In this document: positions 36,219 through 44,543 of the stretch, in pieces | Layout: every line of letters begins with the position of its first letter | How positions within the stretch are numbered: position 1 is the stretch's first letter | DNA from: Algoriphagus limi | Lineage (GTDB): Bacteria > Bacteroidota > Bacteroidia > Cytophagales > Cyclobacteriaceae | Length of the DNA stretch: 64,000 nucleotides | Direction: 5' to 3' | Assembly (NCBI RefSeq): GCF_024919275.1 | Contig: NZ_JANWGH010000001.1 | Coordinates: 1,062,296 to 1,126,295, forward strand | Program-made: the position numbers and the translations under genes | The notes under the pieces: model-generated | Databases searched by the model: none | Seen by the model: the letters and a program-made list of their open reading frames with translations, nothing else | Told to the model about the DNA's origin: nothing

Positions 36219-36923
36219 TTATCCTTTTTTCTTGATACTGTAGAGATAAGGAGCTTTGTGCGAACCTCCAGAATAAAGCTTCTCGTGTCTATCCAAAATT
36301 CCTAAACTGAGCATCTTTCTTTGGAAATTTGCTCGGTTTAGTTTTTCTCCTAAAATCGCTTCATACACCTGCTGTAATTCCTTCATAGTGAAGCGCTCGG
36401 GAAGTAAGTTTACCGAAAGCAGTTTTTCATCAAGATGGGTCCGGAGATGATCGAGTGCCTTTTTTACAATAAAATTATGATCAAATAATAGTTCAGGGAT
36501 CTGATCTACATCATACCAATTGATAGAATCTGACAAAGCATCTGGCGTGGGCTCAACCTTATCATAATCAATCAAGGCATAGTACCCAACCGAAATAAAA
36601 CGATCCAATAACCAATGATCATCGGAAATATCTTTATCGTGAGCTGTCAGGATTTTTTTCATAATCTCAGGCTTCACACGCTCCAAAGATCCAAAGGTGT
36701 AAAACTGCTCTAAAAATATCTGATCTAAACCTGTTCGTTCGCGAAGCCCTCGCTTAACAGCCTCATCAAGAGGCTCATTTACCTTGACAAATCCACCTGG
36801 AAGAGCCAACCAACCTGTATTGTGGTATTCAATCAGAAGAATTTTCAGCTTTTCACCTGAAAACCCAAAGATCACAGAATCATATGCTATATGCGGGAGA
36901 TATCCCGATGTATTCAAGGTCAT
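36219..36923 (-). CDS. Nudix-domain transcriptional regulator (NrtR/AraR-like)
   Basis: A 234-residue protein with an N-terminal Nudix fold (about 1-140) and a C-terminal winged helix (about 150-230, LPERFTMKELQQVYEAILGEKLNRANFQRKML). The Nudix box reads GGFVKVNEPLDEAVKRGLRERTGL: where hydrolases have REUxEExGU, this has RGLRERTGL, so two of the three catalytic glutamates are missing. That is the state expected of ligand-sensing NrtR-type regulators, which in Bacteroidota control NAD or sugar use. It is divergent from a carboxylesterase gene with palindromes in the gap. ATG 36923 was chosen over TTG 36944. Confidence 0.9.
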   Translation of the reverse strand: MTLNTSGYLPHIAYDSVIFGFSGEKLKILLIEYHNTGWLALPGGFVKVNEPLDEAVKRGLRERTGLDQIFLEQFYTFGSLERVKPEIMKKILTAHDKDISDDHWLLDRFISVGYYALIDYDKVEPTPDALSDSINWYDVDQIPELLFDHNFIVKKALDHLRTHLDEKLLSVNLLPERFTMKELQQVYEAILGEKLNRANFQRKMLSLGILDRHEKLYSGGSHKAPYLYSIKKKG

Positions 36924-36975
36924 GAAATTTGAAAATTTCTTCAAATAAATAGGATTTCAGACAAAATGCAATTAC

Positions 36976-36998
36976 TATTGTTTCAATCAGAAACAATA
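36976..36998. promoter_or_regulatory. perfect palindrome, probable operator of Nudix regulator
   Basis: TATTGTTTC (36976-36984) and GAAACAATA (36990-36998) are exact inverted copies with a 5-base spacer, 12 bases before the esterase ATG. A second weaker palindrome, GAAATT/AATTTC, spans 36924-36939, directly before the regulator's own ATG. Confidence 0.6.
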
Positions 36999-37010
36999 AA
37001 CTCAGCAAGG

Positions 37011-38651
37011 ATGAGAAAGACAATCTTAGTGTTTATCCTCACACTTTCGCAAATGACTCTTCATTTTCAAAGCTTTAGTCAAGGTAATAATGGATTTCCT
37101 GTTCAAAAAAGCATACAGACAGGTACAATTGAAGGAATTTATGATACCAAAACAGGGGTTCAAAAATATTTTGGAATCCCTTACGGACAGGCTCCAATAG
37201 GCCCATTACGCTGGAAAGCTCCATTGCCAGCGAAGAATTGGGACGGCGTAAAAGAAACAAAAGCTTTTGGACCAAGAGCAATTCAGGCACCCATTTTTGG
37301 AGATATGAATTTCAGATCAGATGGAATCAGTGAGGACTGCCTCTATTTGAATGTCTGGAGTCCTGCCAAAAGAAATGAATCTGGACTTCCAGTTTTGGTT
37401 TATTTCTATGGCGGTGGATTTGTAGCGGGTGACGGAAGCGAGCCCCGATATGATGGGGAAAGCATGGCTCAAAAAGGAATTGTAGCCGTGACAGTAAATT
37501 ACCGATTGGGGCTATTTGGTTTCTTTGCTCATCCGGAATTATCAGCTGAAACTGACTATAAAGGTTCAGGAAATTATGGCCTAATGGATCAAAGTCTAGC
37601 CTTAAAATGGGTTCAGGACAATATTGCTTCTTTTGGAGGCGATCCTAAAAAAGTAACCATTGCAGGTGAATCTGCCGGATCCATATCTGTAAGTTATCAA
37701 ATGGCTTCTCCTCTTTCCAGAGACTTAATTGCTGGAGCGATTGGTGAAAGTGGTGCGGGCATCAACCCTACCCTAGCCCCGGTTTCTTTGAAAGAAGCGG
37801 AGGCTACTGGAAAGGAATTCGCAGAAAAAGCGGGAGTTTCTTCTATCGCTGAATTGAGAAGTCTTTCAACACAGGAATTGTATGAAATCTATCAGGAATC
37901 AGGAAGATTCGGCTTTCCTGTAGTGATTGATGGATACTTCCTTCCTAAAACCCTCCCTGAAATTTTTGAATCTGGAGAACAAGCACAAGTTCCATTGCTC
38001 GCAGGCTGGAATTCAGCAGAAATTCCTGGAATGGCTTTTATGCAGGGAAAGCCTTACACCAAAGAAGCCTTTATCCAAAAAGTGAAAGAAGTTTATCCTG
38101 AAAATTGGGAAGAGGTTTTAGCTCTTCATCCAAATGAAACAGTTCAAGAAGTAGAGCAATCAGCTACGGATCTAGCCTCAGACAGATTTATTGCCTACAG
38201 CACTTGGAAATGGCTAGACCTTCATTCAAAAAATTCTGATCAAGCTGTTTATCGTTACCTCTACAGCAAATTACGACCTCCATTAAGAGATGCTAACCTC
38301 ATGCCTGGATTAGCCGGAGGAACTATGGAAAGAAATGGGCAGGAAGCGCCTAAAGCTATTGGTGCGCCACATGCCTGTGAGATTGAGTATGCAATGGGGA
38401 ATCTTCCGATTGTAAAGGATTATGCTTGGGAAAAAGAAGACTATATCGTTTCAGAAACCTTCCAAAATTATTTTGCCAACTTCATTAAAACAGGAAATCC
38501 AAATGGTGAGAATCTACCAAAATGGGAAAAGGTAGAAAAGAATTCTAGCACACCAAGTTTCATCAATATTGACGTGGAAACTAAATTAGAAAAATCCACC
38601 GTTGAAGAACGATACCATTTCCATGACCGCTTCTATGGAAATGTGAAGTAA
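37011..38651 (+). CDS. exported type-B carboxylesterase
   Basis: A 546-residue alpha/beta hydrolase with a signal peptide (MRKTILVFILTLSQ onward to about 28). It shows YFGIPYGQAPIGPLRWKAP, SEDCLYLNVWSP, oxyanion hole FYGGGFVAGDG, nucleophile elbow TIAGESAGS and the catalytic His in GAPHACEIEYAMGN. It cleaves carboxylic esters, perhaps acetyl or feruloyl groups on glycans. ATG at 37011 is preferred to the in-frame ATG at 36966 because it starts the signal peptide and leaves the palindrome at 36976-36998 outside the coding region. Confidence 0.9.
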   Translation: MRKTILVFILTLSQMTLHFQSFSQGNNGFPVQKSIQTGTIEGIYDTKTGVQKYFGIPYGQAPIGPLRWKAPLPAKNWDGVKETKAFGPRAIQAPIFGDMNFRSDGISEDCLYLNVWSPAKRNESGLPVLVYFYGGGFVAGDGSEPRYDGESMAQKGIVAVTVNYRLGLFGFFAHPELSAETDYKGSGNYGLMDQSLALKWVQDNIASFGGDPKKVTIAGESAGSISVSYQMASPLSRDLIAGAIGESGAGINPTLAPVSLKEAEATGKEFAEKAGVSSIAELRSLSTQELYEIYQESGRFGFPVVIDGYFLPKTLPEIFESGEQAQVPLLAGWNSAEIPGMAFMQGKPYTKEAFIQKVKEVYPENWEEVLALHPNETVQEVEQSATDLASDRFIAYSTWKWLDLHSKNSDQAVYRYLYSKLRPPLRDANLMPGLAGGTMERNGQEAPKAIGAPHACEIEYAMGNLPIVKDYAWEKEDYIVSETFQNYFANFIKTGNPNGENLPKWEKVEKNSSTPSFINIDVETKLEKSTVEERYHFHDRFYGNVK

Positions 38652-38655
38652 TTTT

Positions 38656-38684
38656 AAAAAAGGAGCTTTGGAGCTCCTTTTTTT
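38656..38684. terminator. bidirectional intrinsic terminator
   Basis: GGAGCT and AGCTCC around TTGG, flanked by six As and seven Ts, form a symmetrical hairpin that would stop transcripts from both the esterase gene and the convergent helicase gene, whose stop codon it touches. Confidence 0.85.
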
Positions 38685-40941
38685 AGGTATTCCTGGTTCC
38701 AGCAAAGACCATTTTCAAAGTTCCATAATCATATTTTCCCTTAAAATGGTCCCGCAATTCCTTTATTCCTTTAAATTTTTCCGAACTACTTAAGATTTCC
38801 AGAATTACCTCAGCAGGCAGGCAATCTTCTAAATCTATTCTTCCAAAAGCAATTCCCTCCGCTAAATGAGATTTGATGGTTGATTCTGCAAGCCCTCTTT
38901 CCAAAGCTATTTCGGGAATGGATTTTCCAGACTCGAAGAGCTCCATTGTCAATTCGAGCGAATCACCTTTTTGTCTTTTTGGATTTGCACTTCCTGCTTT
39001 TCTTTTGCCGGTTTTGGATTTGATCTCTCGAAGCCTTTCAGCTGCATCAACTTTTGCTTGTTCTACATATTTCTTTCTGACTTTTAACAAATCCCGGTCA
39101 ATTCCTTCCATGTTTGAAATGACAGCACCTGACAAAAGCTCTTCCAAAATCAACTTGATTTTCTTGATTTGTGCGATTTTTTGGAAAATTAACTGCTCAA
39201 GCGATTCCAAGCCCTGAAGGTACTTTTTGGTTTTAGAAAAATGGGAAACCATCGCCATTTGCTCGATCAACCTCTTTAATATCTTTAAAAGCTTTTCATC
39301 ATAATAATCCGATCCCTTTTGAATCCGCTCTAGGAGAAACTCTTTGCTTCCGGAAGAAAGCAGATGTAAAAGTTGATTTTGAAAGCGACTGGAATTCACT
39401 AACTCAGCTTGAATCTGCTCTTTAATCCAAGGAATCGTTTCCTGCATCTTTTCCTCCTCAAACTCAAAACTGGACTCATGCTCTTTTTGGAAATAAGCCA
39501 ATTCTTTTAGCAATGGCTCAAAATCGAAGGTCTCTTGAATGATTTTTTGAAGGTACCGGTCCCGATGAATTTCCAACAATTCATTTAGCCTCTTTTGAGC
39601 TTTGGCAGAAACCGAAAAGTCAACAACAGCACGATCAGAAAACAACAAATCAGTTTGGACCCTACTTCGAAGAATTAGTCCATCCAAACTCCTCAAACGG
39701 CTGAGTGCCACATAAACCTGTCCTGGAGCAAAGGCCTCTCCCACGTCAATGATTGCTTTGTCAAAGGTCAAACCCTGACTTTTATGGACTGTCACCGCCC
39801 AGGCTAGTTTGACAGGATAATGACTGAAAGTCCCAACAACTTCCTCATCCAATTCCTTGGTGGTGGGATTGATTACATATTTTTTATTTTCCCAGATTTC
39901 TTTGCGAAGTGAAAACTGCCCACGGTCTCCATCCATTTTGACGGTGATTGAATCATCATCCAAAGCGGTAACCGTAGCCAGTTTTCCATTAAAATACAAT
40001 CCCATTCCCGAGCTGTCATTTTTTATAAACATGATCCTTGCACCCTCACGCAATTCCAGTTTTTCAGGGATTGGAAACAATGACTCTGGGAAATCACCCC
40101 AAATCTCAGCTGAGTAAAAGGAGGACCCTCCTGGCAAATTTTGTAGCTCTCGAGAGTTAATCTGATCCGCCTTGTAATTATGTGTGGTAAGTGTAATGCA
40201 ATCGTTTATGGATTGAATTTCCTTTTCGGATTTAAAATGCTTATTCAAAAGCTTGATATCATCCGCAGTCACTTGGTTTTCCCGCAAGTGATTAAGCACT
40301 TGGATAAATTCATCGTCTTCCTGCCGAAAAATTTTATCCAATTCAAGATATACCATACCGGATTGCTGAAGGGCCTTGGCCTCAAAAAAATGCATGGACT
40401 GATAGAATTTTCGAAGAATCTGCCATTCTTGATCTCTAACAATGGGTGGTAATTGATACAAATCTCCTATGAGTAAAACTTGTACTCCACCAAAAGGCTC
40501 TCGGAAATTCCCCTTGACACTTTTCATTCTGTAATCAATCGCATCAAGGACATCCGCCCGCAACATACTCACCTCATCAATAACTAAAAGATCTAATGAT
40601 CGAAGAACGCTCTTCCTAACTTGATTTAAAGGATGCTTTCTTGCTAATGTACTTTGAGTATAAAATCCATGTTGATCGGTAAAATTCCCTTCGGGCTCTC
40701 TGACTGGCAAGAAACTTCCTAATGGCAGTAAAAATTGAGAATGAATCGTCACCCCTTTGGCATGCAAGGCGGCTATACCTGTTGGAGCTACTACGATGTA
40801 ATTTTTGTAAGTATGATTGGCAAGTTCCCTTAGAAAAGTTGTCTTTCCTGTCCCAGCCTTGCCTGTGAGAAAAATCGGGGCAGCTGTTTGGTTGATAAAT
40901 TGAGCGGCTAATTTTAGTTTATCTCCTGAAAAATCATTCAT
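38683..40941 (-). CDS. PIF1-like superfamily 1 DNA helicase with C-terminal helix-turn-helix
   Basis: A 752-residue helicase. Walker A is FLTGKAGTGKTTFLREL near residue 25, Walker B VIDEVSMLRADVLD, and the SF1 motifs AVTVHKSQGLTFDKAIIDVG and VYVALSRLRSLDGL follow. After about residue 430 comes a charged helical region, then an HTH_40-type domain (SIPEIALERGLAESTIKSHLAEGI) near the end. This arrangement is typical of Bacteroidota helicases, likely acting in replication or repair. ATG at 40941 is preferred over TTG at 40977, because the protein then starts just before the ATPase domain. Confidence 0.9.
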   Translation of the reverse strand: MNDFSGDKLKLAAQFINQTAAPIFLTGKAGTGKTTFLRELANHTYKNYIVVAPTGIAALHAKGVTIHSQFLLPLGSFLPVREPEGNFTDQHGFYTQSTLARKHPLNQVRKSVLRSLDLLVIDEVSMLRADVLDAIDYRMKSVKGNFREPFGGVQVLLIGDLYQLPPIVRDQEWQILRKFYQSMHFFEAKALQQSGMVYLELDKIFRQEDDEFIQVLNHLRENQVTADDIKLLNKHFKSEKEIQSINDCITLTTHNYKADQINSRELQNLPGGSSFYSAEIWGDFPESLFPIPEKLELREGARIMFIKNDSSGMGLYFNGKLATVTALDDDSITVKMDGDRGQFSLRKEIWENKKYVINPTTKELDEEVVGTFSHYPVKLAWAVTVHKSQGLTFDKAIIDVGEAFAPGQVYVALSRLRSLDGLILRSRVQTDLLFSDRAVVDFSVSAKAQKRLNELLEIHRDRYLQKIIQETFDFEPLLKELAYFQKEHESSFEFEEEKMQETIPWIKEQIQAELVNSSRFQNQLLHLLSSGSKEFLLERIQKGSDYYDEKLLKILKRLIEQMAMVSHFSKTKKYLQGLESLEQLIFQKIAQIKKIKLILEELLSGAVISNMEGIDRDLLKVRKKYVEQAKVDAAERLREIKSKTGKRKAGSANPKRQKGDSLELTMELFESGKSIPEIALERGLAESTIKSHLAEGIAFGRIDLEDCLPAEVILEILSSSEKFKGIKELRDHFKGKYDYGTLKMVFAGTRNT

Positions 40942-41021
40942 ACAACTAATGTAAAACGAAGTAATCTGACTTACCAACTAAAGTTGGACACAAAGAGAAT
41001 CTTTTGAAAAAAATTAGATTT

Positions 41022-42653
41022 CTATTTTCTGGAATTCTTCTTCGAATTTTTCTCTTCCGGGCTTTTTAAAAAAATCCTAGCAACACCTGAGGGCATGATT
41101 TCCGAAACTCCAGCTTTACAGGTTTCCCAAATAAAATTGAAAGGACCTCGGTATACATTTCTGGTAGATTGGTAAGAAGCTTTTCTATAACTTTTAGCTT
41201 CTGGCAAATTGGATGTTCTTAAGGCGATATTCCCTGCAAATGTTGCCATCTTATTTGCGCCCCCTGATTCACCTTTTTTCTCAACTTCAATGTGAAAATC
41301 CTCATAATCAAAGGTTAGAGTGTTTTGAGCCACATACTCATTTGCCTGCATTTGAAGCTCAAATTTATGGAGCTGTCCTGAGTTAATCTTAACACCTGCA
41401 AGTGGCTCTGTCACCTCAGATAGTTTGTTTAAAGCTAAGGGAGACAGGGTTAAATTCAACCAAAAGGCTTCTTTGTCATAGGGCACCCTAATCTCAGCAT
41501 TTAAAGGCGTATGCCCCATAAAATCCGATTGGAGAAAAACCTTCATTTCCTTTTGTTTTCGAAGAGAATCAACGGTCACAAATCCCTCGATTCGGGCATT
41601 CAAATTATCAAATCGAATCAAGCCTGGAGATTCCTTTCCACTTCCTACTTCCAAATAATCCAATCGACTATTTTGAATCAGAACGGTATCTAAATCCACC
41701 GGAAAAGGAATACTCGCCATTAAGCCAGCAAATAACTTTTTGGTGGATTCTACCGGTCGGGATTTGTTTTTATTTCTCAAATCCACAAAAACCAGACTAT
41801 CCAAGGTTAATTTTTTAGCAATTGCGGACCACTGCCCATAAAGATCACTATTGGCATCAATGCCCTCTAGCTTCAAACTTTTCAAGTCAAAATTCAACAA
41901 GTCTTCTTGGTGTACCAATCGATTAGAAACATCAATCAAGTCATCTGCATAATGAAGGGATACATTCTCAACCTGAATTGATTGCTCCAGTAAATCAAAA
42001 CTCATGGCCCCGATTCGAAGCTTTTTTTCATCCCTCAAGTCTAATTCCAGGTTTTTCAAACTGGTTTTTATCTCATCCAATTCAAAAGGAACAATATGAG
42101 TCAGAATCCTCCTATCAGTCTTCAAACCGCTAGCTGAAACCTCCAAATCAGTAAAACCTCCGATTCTTACTAGTTCTTCTTCTCCATTAAACAAATCCGC
42201 TTTTCCATTAATCACCTGAAAATTTTCAATCTCTCCCCTCCTAACAATATCCTCGAAAATAGATTGAAATGCATGAGAGCCTTTTTTACCTTGAGATTGC
42301 TGGTCTTTTAGTGTTAGTTGAAAAACCGGGTCATATAGAATAACATCTCCAATTACCAATTCCTTGGAGGAGAAATAATCCCAAATATGAAAGTCTTTCA
42401 AAAGGATTTTTTCCAAACTTCCACGAATTGAGGAAGATTCATCCTCTTTTAAAGGAACGATGGTAATCTTATCCAATTGAACTCTTTGCCTCAAAAGGCT
42501 CACATGGATTTCTTCAAAATTTAAATCATAAGATCGGTCAGGATTTTTATTGATCTCAGCTTGTATGCGCTCACTGATGTTAGAAGAAATATAAAAACCT
42601 GCACCTACTAACAGAATTAAGAAAATGCCAAGACCAAAAAGAATTCTTTTCAT
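41022..42653 (-). CDS. AsmA/DUF748-like membrane-anchored protein
   Basis: A 543-residue protein with one N-terminal membrane anchor (ILFGLGIFLILLVGAGFYI) and a long beta-rich periplasmic part containing repeated patterns of the type LDKITIVPL, VLIQNSRLDYLEV and FDNLNARIEGFVTVDS. This recalls AsmA-like or DUF748 proteins, which form grooves for moving lipids between membranes. Similarity is at the level of pattern only, so the call is tentative. The C-terminus is a basic tail (SPEEKNSKKNSRK). It is divergent from the EEP hydrolase gene and probably a single gene. Confidence 0.6.
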   Translation of the reverse strand: MKRILFGLGIFLILLVGAGFYISSNISERIQAEINKNPDRSYDLNFEEIHVSLLRQRVQLDKITIVPLKEDESSSIRGSLEKILLKDFHIWDYFSSKELVIGDVILYDPVFQLTLKDQQSQGKKGSHAFQSIFEDIVRRGEIENFQVINGKADLFNGEEELVRIGGFTDLEVSASGLKTDRRILTHIVPFELDEIKTSLKNLELDLRDEKKLRIGAMSFDLLEQSIQVENVSLHYADDLIDVSNRLVHQEDLLNFDLKSLKLEGIDANSDLYGQWSAIAKKLTLDSLVFVDLRNKNKSRPVESTKKLFAGLMASIPFPVDLDTVLIQNSRLDYLEVGSGKESPGLIRFDNLNARIEGFVTVDSLRKQKEMKVFLQSDFMGHTPLNAEIRVPYDKEAFWLNLTLSPLALNKLSEVTEPLAGVKINSGQLHKFELQMQANEYVAQNTLTFDYEDFHIEVEKKGESGGANKMATFAGNIALRTSNLPEAKSYRKASYQSTRNVYRGPFNFIWETCKAGVSEIMPSGVARIFLKSPEEKNSKKNSRK

Positions 42654-42702
42654 GGATAAAATTTAATGAGATATTTATAAAAGCAAGCTATAAATCATAG
42701 AG

Positions 42703-43515
42703 ATGAAGGCCCTTTTACCAATTTTGAAGAATGCATTTTTAATTTCCTTAATCATTATCGGATCATTTTCTCCTCTTATGGCCCAAGATCAAACCATAAA
42801 GATTCTGACATATAATATTTACCATGGAGAAGATCCTTTCACTCCTGGGAAGACTAATTTGGACTCGATTGCCATTCTCCTTAATGAATTAGACCCTGAT
42901 ATTATAGCCCTTCAAGAAGTTGATAGTATGACGGTAAGATCAGCGAATTTGTATGGGAGAAAAGTAAATCTCGTCGATGAATTAGCAAAGAAAACAGGAA
43001 TGGATGGATACTTTGCGAAAGCTATGGATTACTCCGAAGGAGGCTATGGTGAGGGTTTACTCGTGAAAAAAGCAGAATATTTTATCCATCAAAATTTACC
43101 AATTCCTGCTGGCGGAGAGCCGCGAGCTGCAGCCTGGACTTCCTTGAAAATAGGCGAGAAAAATATATGGATTGGGGGTACTCATCTTTGCCATCAGTTT
43201 CAAGAAAATCGAATAGCCCAAGTCCAAGAAATCTTGGGTTTTGCCGAAAGCAAAAGCAATCCAATTATTTGGATGGGTGATTTAAATTTTACCCCACAGG
43301 ACAATGAATATCAGTTAATTAAAGCTAACTGGAAAGATGCAGCAAAAATAGCAAAAGATGAATCTTCTACTTATCAGTCAGCTACCGATGAAGGCAGGAT
43401 TGATTATGTGTGGTTTTCAAAAAATCACTTCGAACTTATAGGTTATCAAGTTATTCACGTCCCCTATTCAGATCATTTTCCAGTCCTTGTAGAATTAAAA
43501 TTAATCACTCCATGA
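42703..43515 (+). CDS. exported endonuclease/exonuclease/phosphatase family protein
   Basis: A 270-residue protein with a signal peptide ending SPLMAQ and the EEP fold: ILTYNIYHG, DIIALQEVDSMT (metal Glu), WIGGTHLCHQ, WMGDLNFTPQDNEY and closing YSDHFPVLVEL with the catalytic His. Members cut phosphodiesters or phosphomonoesters in nucleic acids, sphingolipids or inositol phosphates. Its stop overlaps the start of a DUF1080 gene (ATGA), so the two are translationally coupled. Substrate is unknown; the neighbour hints at sugar or lipid chemistry. Confidence 0.88.
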   Translation: MKALLPILKNAFLISLIIIGSFSPLMAQDQTIKILTYNIYHGEDPFTPGKTNLDSIAILLNELDPDIIALQEVDSMTVRSANLYGRKVNLVDELAKKTGMDGYFAKAMDYSEGGYGEGLLVKKAEYFIHQNLPIPAGGEPRAAAWTSLKIGEKNIWIGGTHLCHQFQENRIAQVQEILGFAESKSNPIIWMGDLNFTPQDNEYQLIKANWKDAAKIAKDESSTYQSATDEGRIDYVWFSKNHFELIGYQVIHVPYSDHFPVLVELKLITP

Positions 43516-44360
43516 AAAAGACTCTTGCCACGGTTGCTTTGGGATTGTTAGCATTTGCCTGTTCTAAAACCGAAAAGGAAACAGAAATTGAGTGGATTCA
43601 ACTCTTTAATGGAAAAGATCTTCAAGATTGGCGGATAAAAATCCGAAATCATGATTTAGACGAAAATTTTGGAAACACCTTTCGGGTGGAAGATGGATTA
43701 CTTAGCGTTCGGTATGATGAATACGAAGCATTTGATCAGCAATATGGTCATATTTTCTTCAAGGAGCCTTTCTCCTATTACCTGCTACAGGTAGAATACC
43801 GATTTATTGGGGAGCAGGCACCTGAAGGTGAAGGATGGGCTTGGCGGAATAGTGGAGCCATGCTTCATTCACAAGACCCTGAAACAATGTTGAAAGATCA
43901 GGATTTCCCTATTTCCATCGAAGGTCAGTTCCTTGGAGGAAATGGGAAAGACAAAAGAACTACTTGCAATCTCTGTACTCCGGGAACTAATGTAGTTTTG
44001 GCTGATACACTATTTACCCCTCATTGCATCAATTCAAATTCCAAAACCTATCATGGAGATCAATGGGTTCAGGCAAACTTCATTGTACTCGGCTCAGAAG
44101 AAGTTCACCATATGGTAGGAAGAGATACAGTATTCACCTACTTCCAACCTCAAATTGGAGGAGGGATGGTCAACCCTGTGGATTCTCTTATTAAGCAAGA
44201 TGGAAAACTATTGGAATCAGGATACATTGCCTTGCAAAGCGAAAGCCATCCCATTGATTTCAGAAGAGTTGCTGTTTTAGACCTATCTGCCTTCAAAAAT
44301 GACCGAGAAAAAATGAAGGAATTGGTTAATCGGGCATTATCAATAAAAACTTTGAAATGA
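43512..44360 (+). CDS. DUF1080 (3-keto-disaccharide hydrolase) domain lipoprotein
   Basis: A 282-residue single-domain relative of the protein at 24830. It has a leader MKKTLATVALGLLAFAC with lipobox Cys near residue 17, then LFNGKDLQDWRIKI, FSYYLLQVEYRF, WAWRNSGAMLHSQDP, ISIEGQFLGGNG and YIALQSESHPIDFRRVAVLDLS. A CNLC motif follows the middle strand. It probably hydrolyses an oxidised glycoside in the periplasm. The frame is open upstream but ATG 43512 is the real start because it begins the signal peptide and overlaps the preceding stop by four bases. Confidence 0.88.
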   Translation: MKKTLATVALGLLAFACSKTEKETEIEWIQLFNGKDLQDWRIKIRNHDLDENFGNTFRVEDGLLSVRYDEYEAFDQQYGHIFFKEPFSYYLLQVEYRFIGEQAPEGEGWAWRNSGAMLHSQDPETMLKDQDFPISIEGQFLGGNGKDKRTTCNLCTPGTNVVLADTLFTPHCINSNSKTYHGDQWVQANFIVLGSEEVHHMVGRDTVFTYFQPQIGGGMVNPVDSLIKQDGKLLESGYIALQSESHPIDFRRVAVLDLSAFKNDREKMKELVNRALSIKTLK

Positions 44361-44492
44361 TGCCAAAAAATAATCACGTATTATCAAATTCTAATTTACA
44401 ATTAGATTATTCAAAGAATTAAAGGCCCCATTTTTTAAAATTTGTTTTTAGCGATTGAAAATTTTTAGCCTGAAAATTTCAATTTACCCAAA

Positions 44493-44539
44493 AATTAGGC
44501 TAGATTTTACTAGAAATTTTTCTTGACACTAGCCTGATT
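44493..44539 (+). promoter_or_regulatory. leader hairpin masking the carotenoid oxygenase start
   Basis: AATTAGGCTAG (44493-44503) can pair over 11 bases, with one G-U, with CTAGCCTGATT (44529-44539), whose end is four bases before the ATG at 44544. A third piece, TAGCCT at 44466-44471, can pair with the same AGGCTA, so two exclusive folds are possible. It may be an RNA switch or, read as DNA, a set of protein-binding sites. Confidence 0.45.
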
Positions 44540-44543
44540 CTTA

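Noticed and set aside
43410..43511. Upstream extension of the second DUF1080 gene
   Set aside because: It overlaps the EEP hydrolase; ATG 43512 begins a lipoprotein leader and couples through ATGA.
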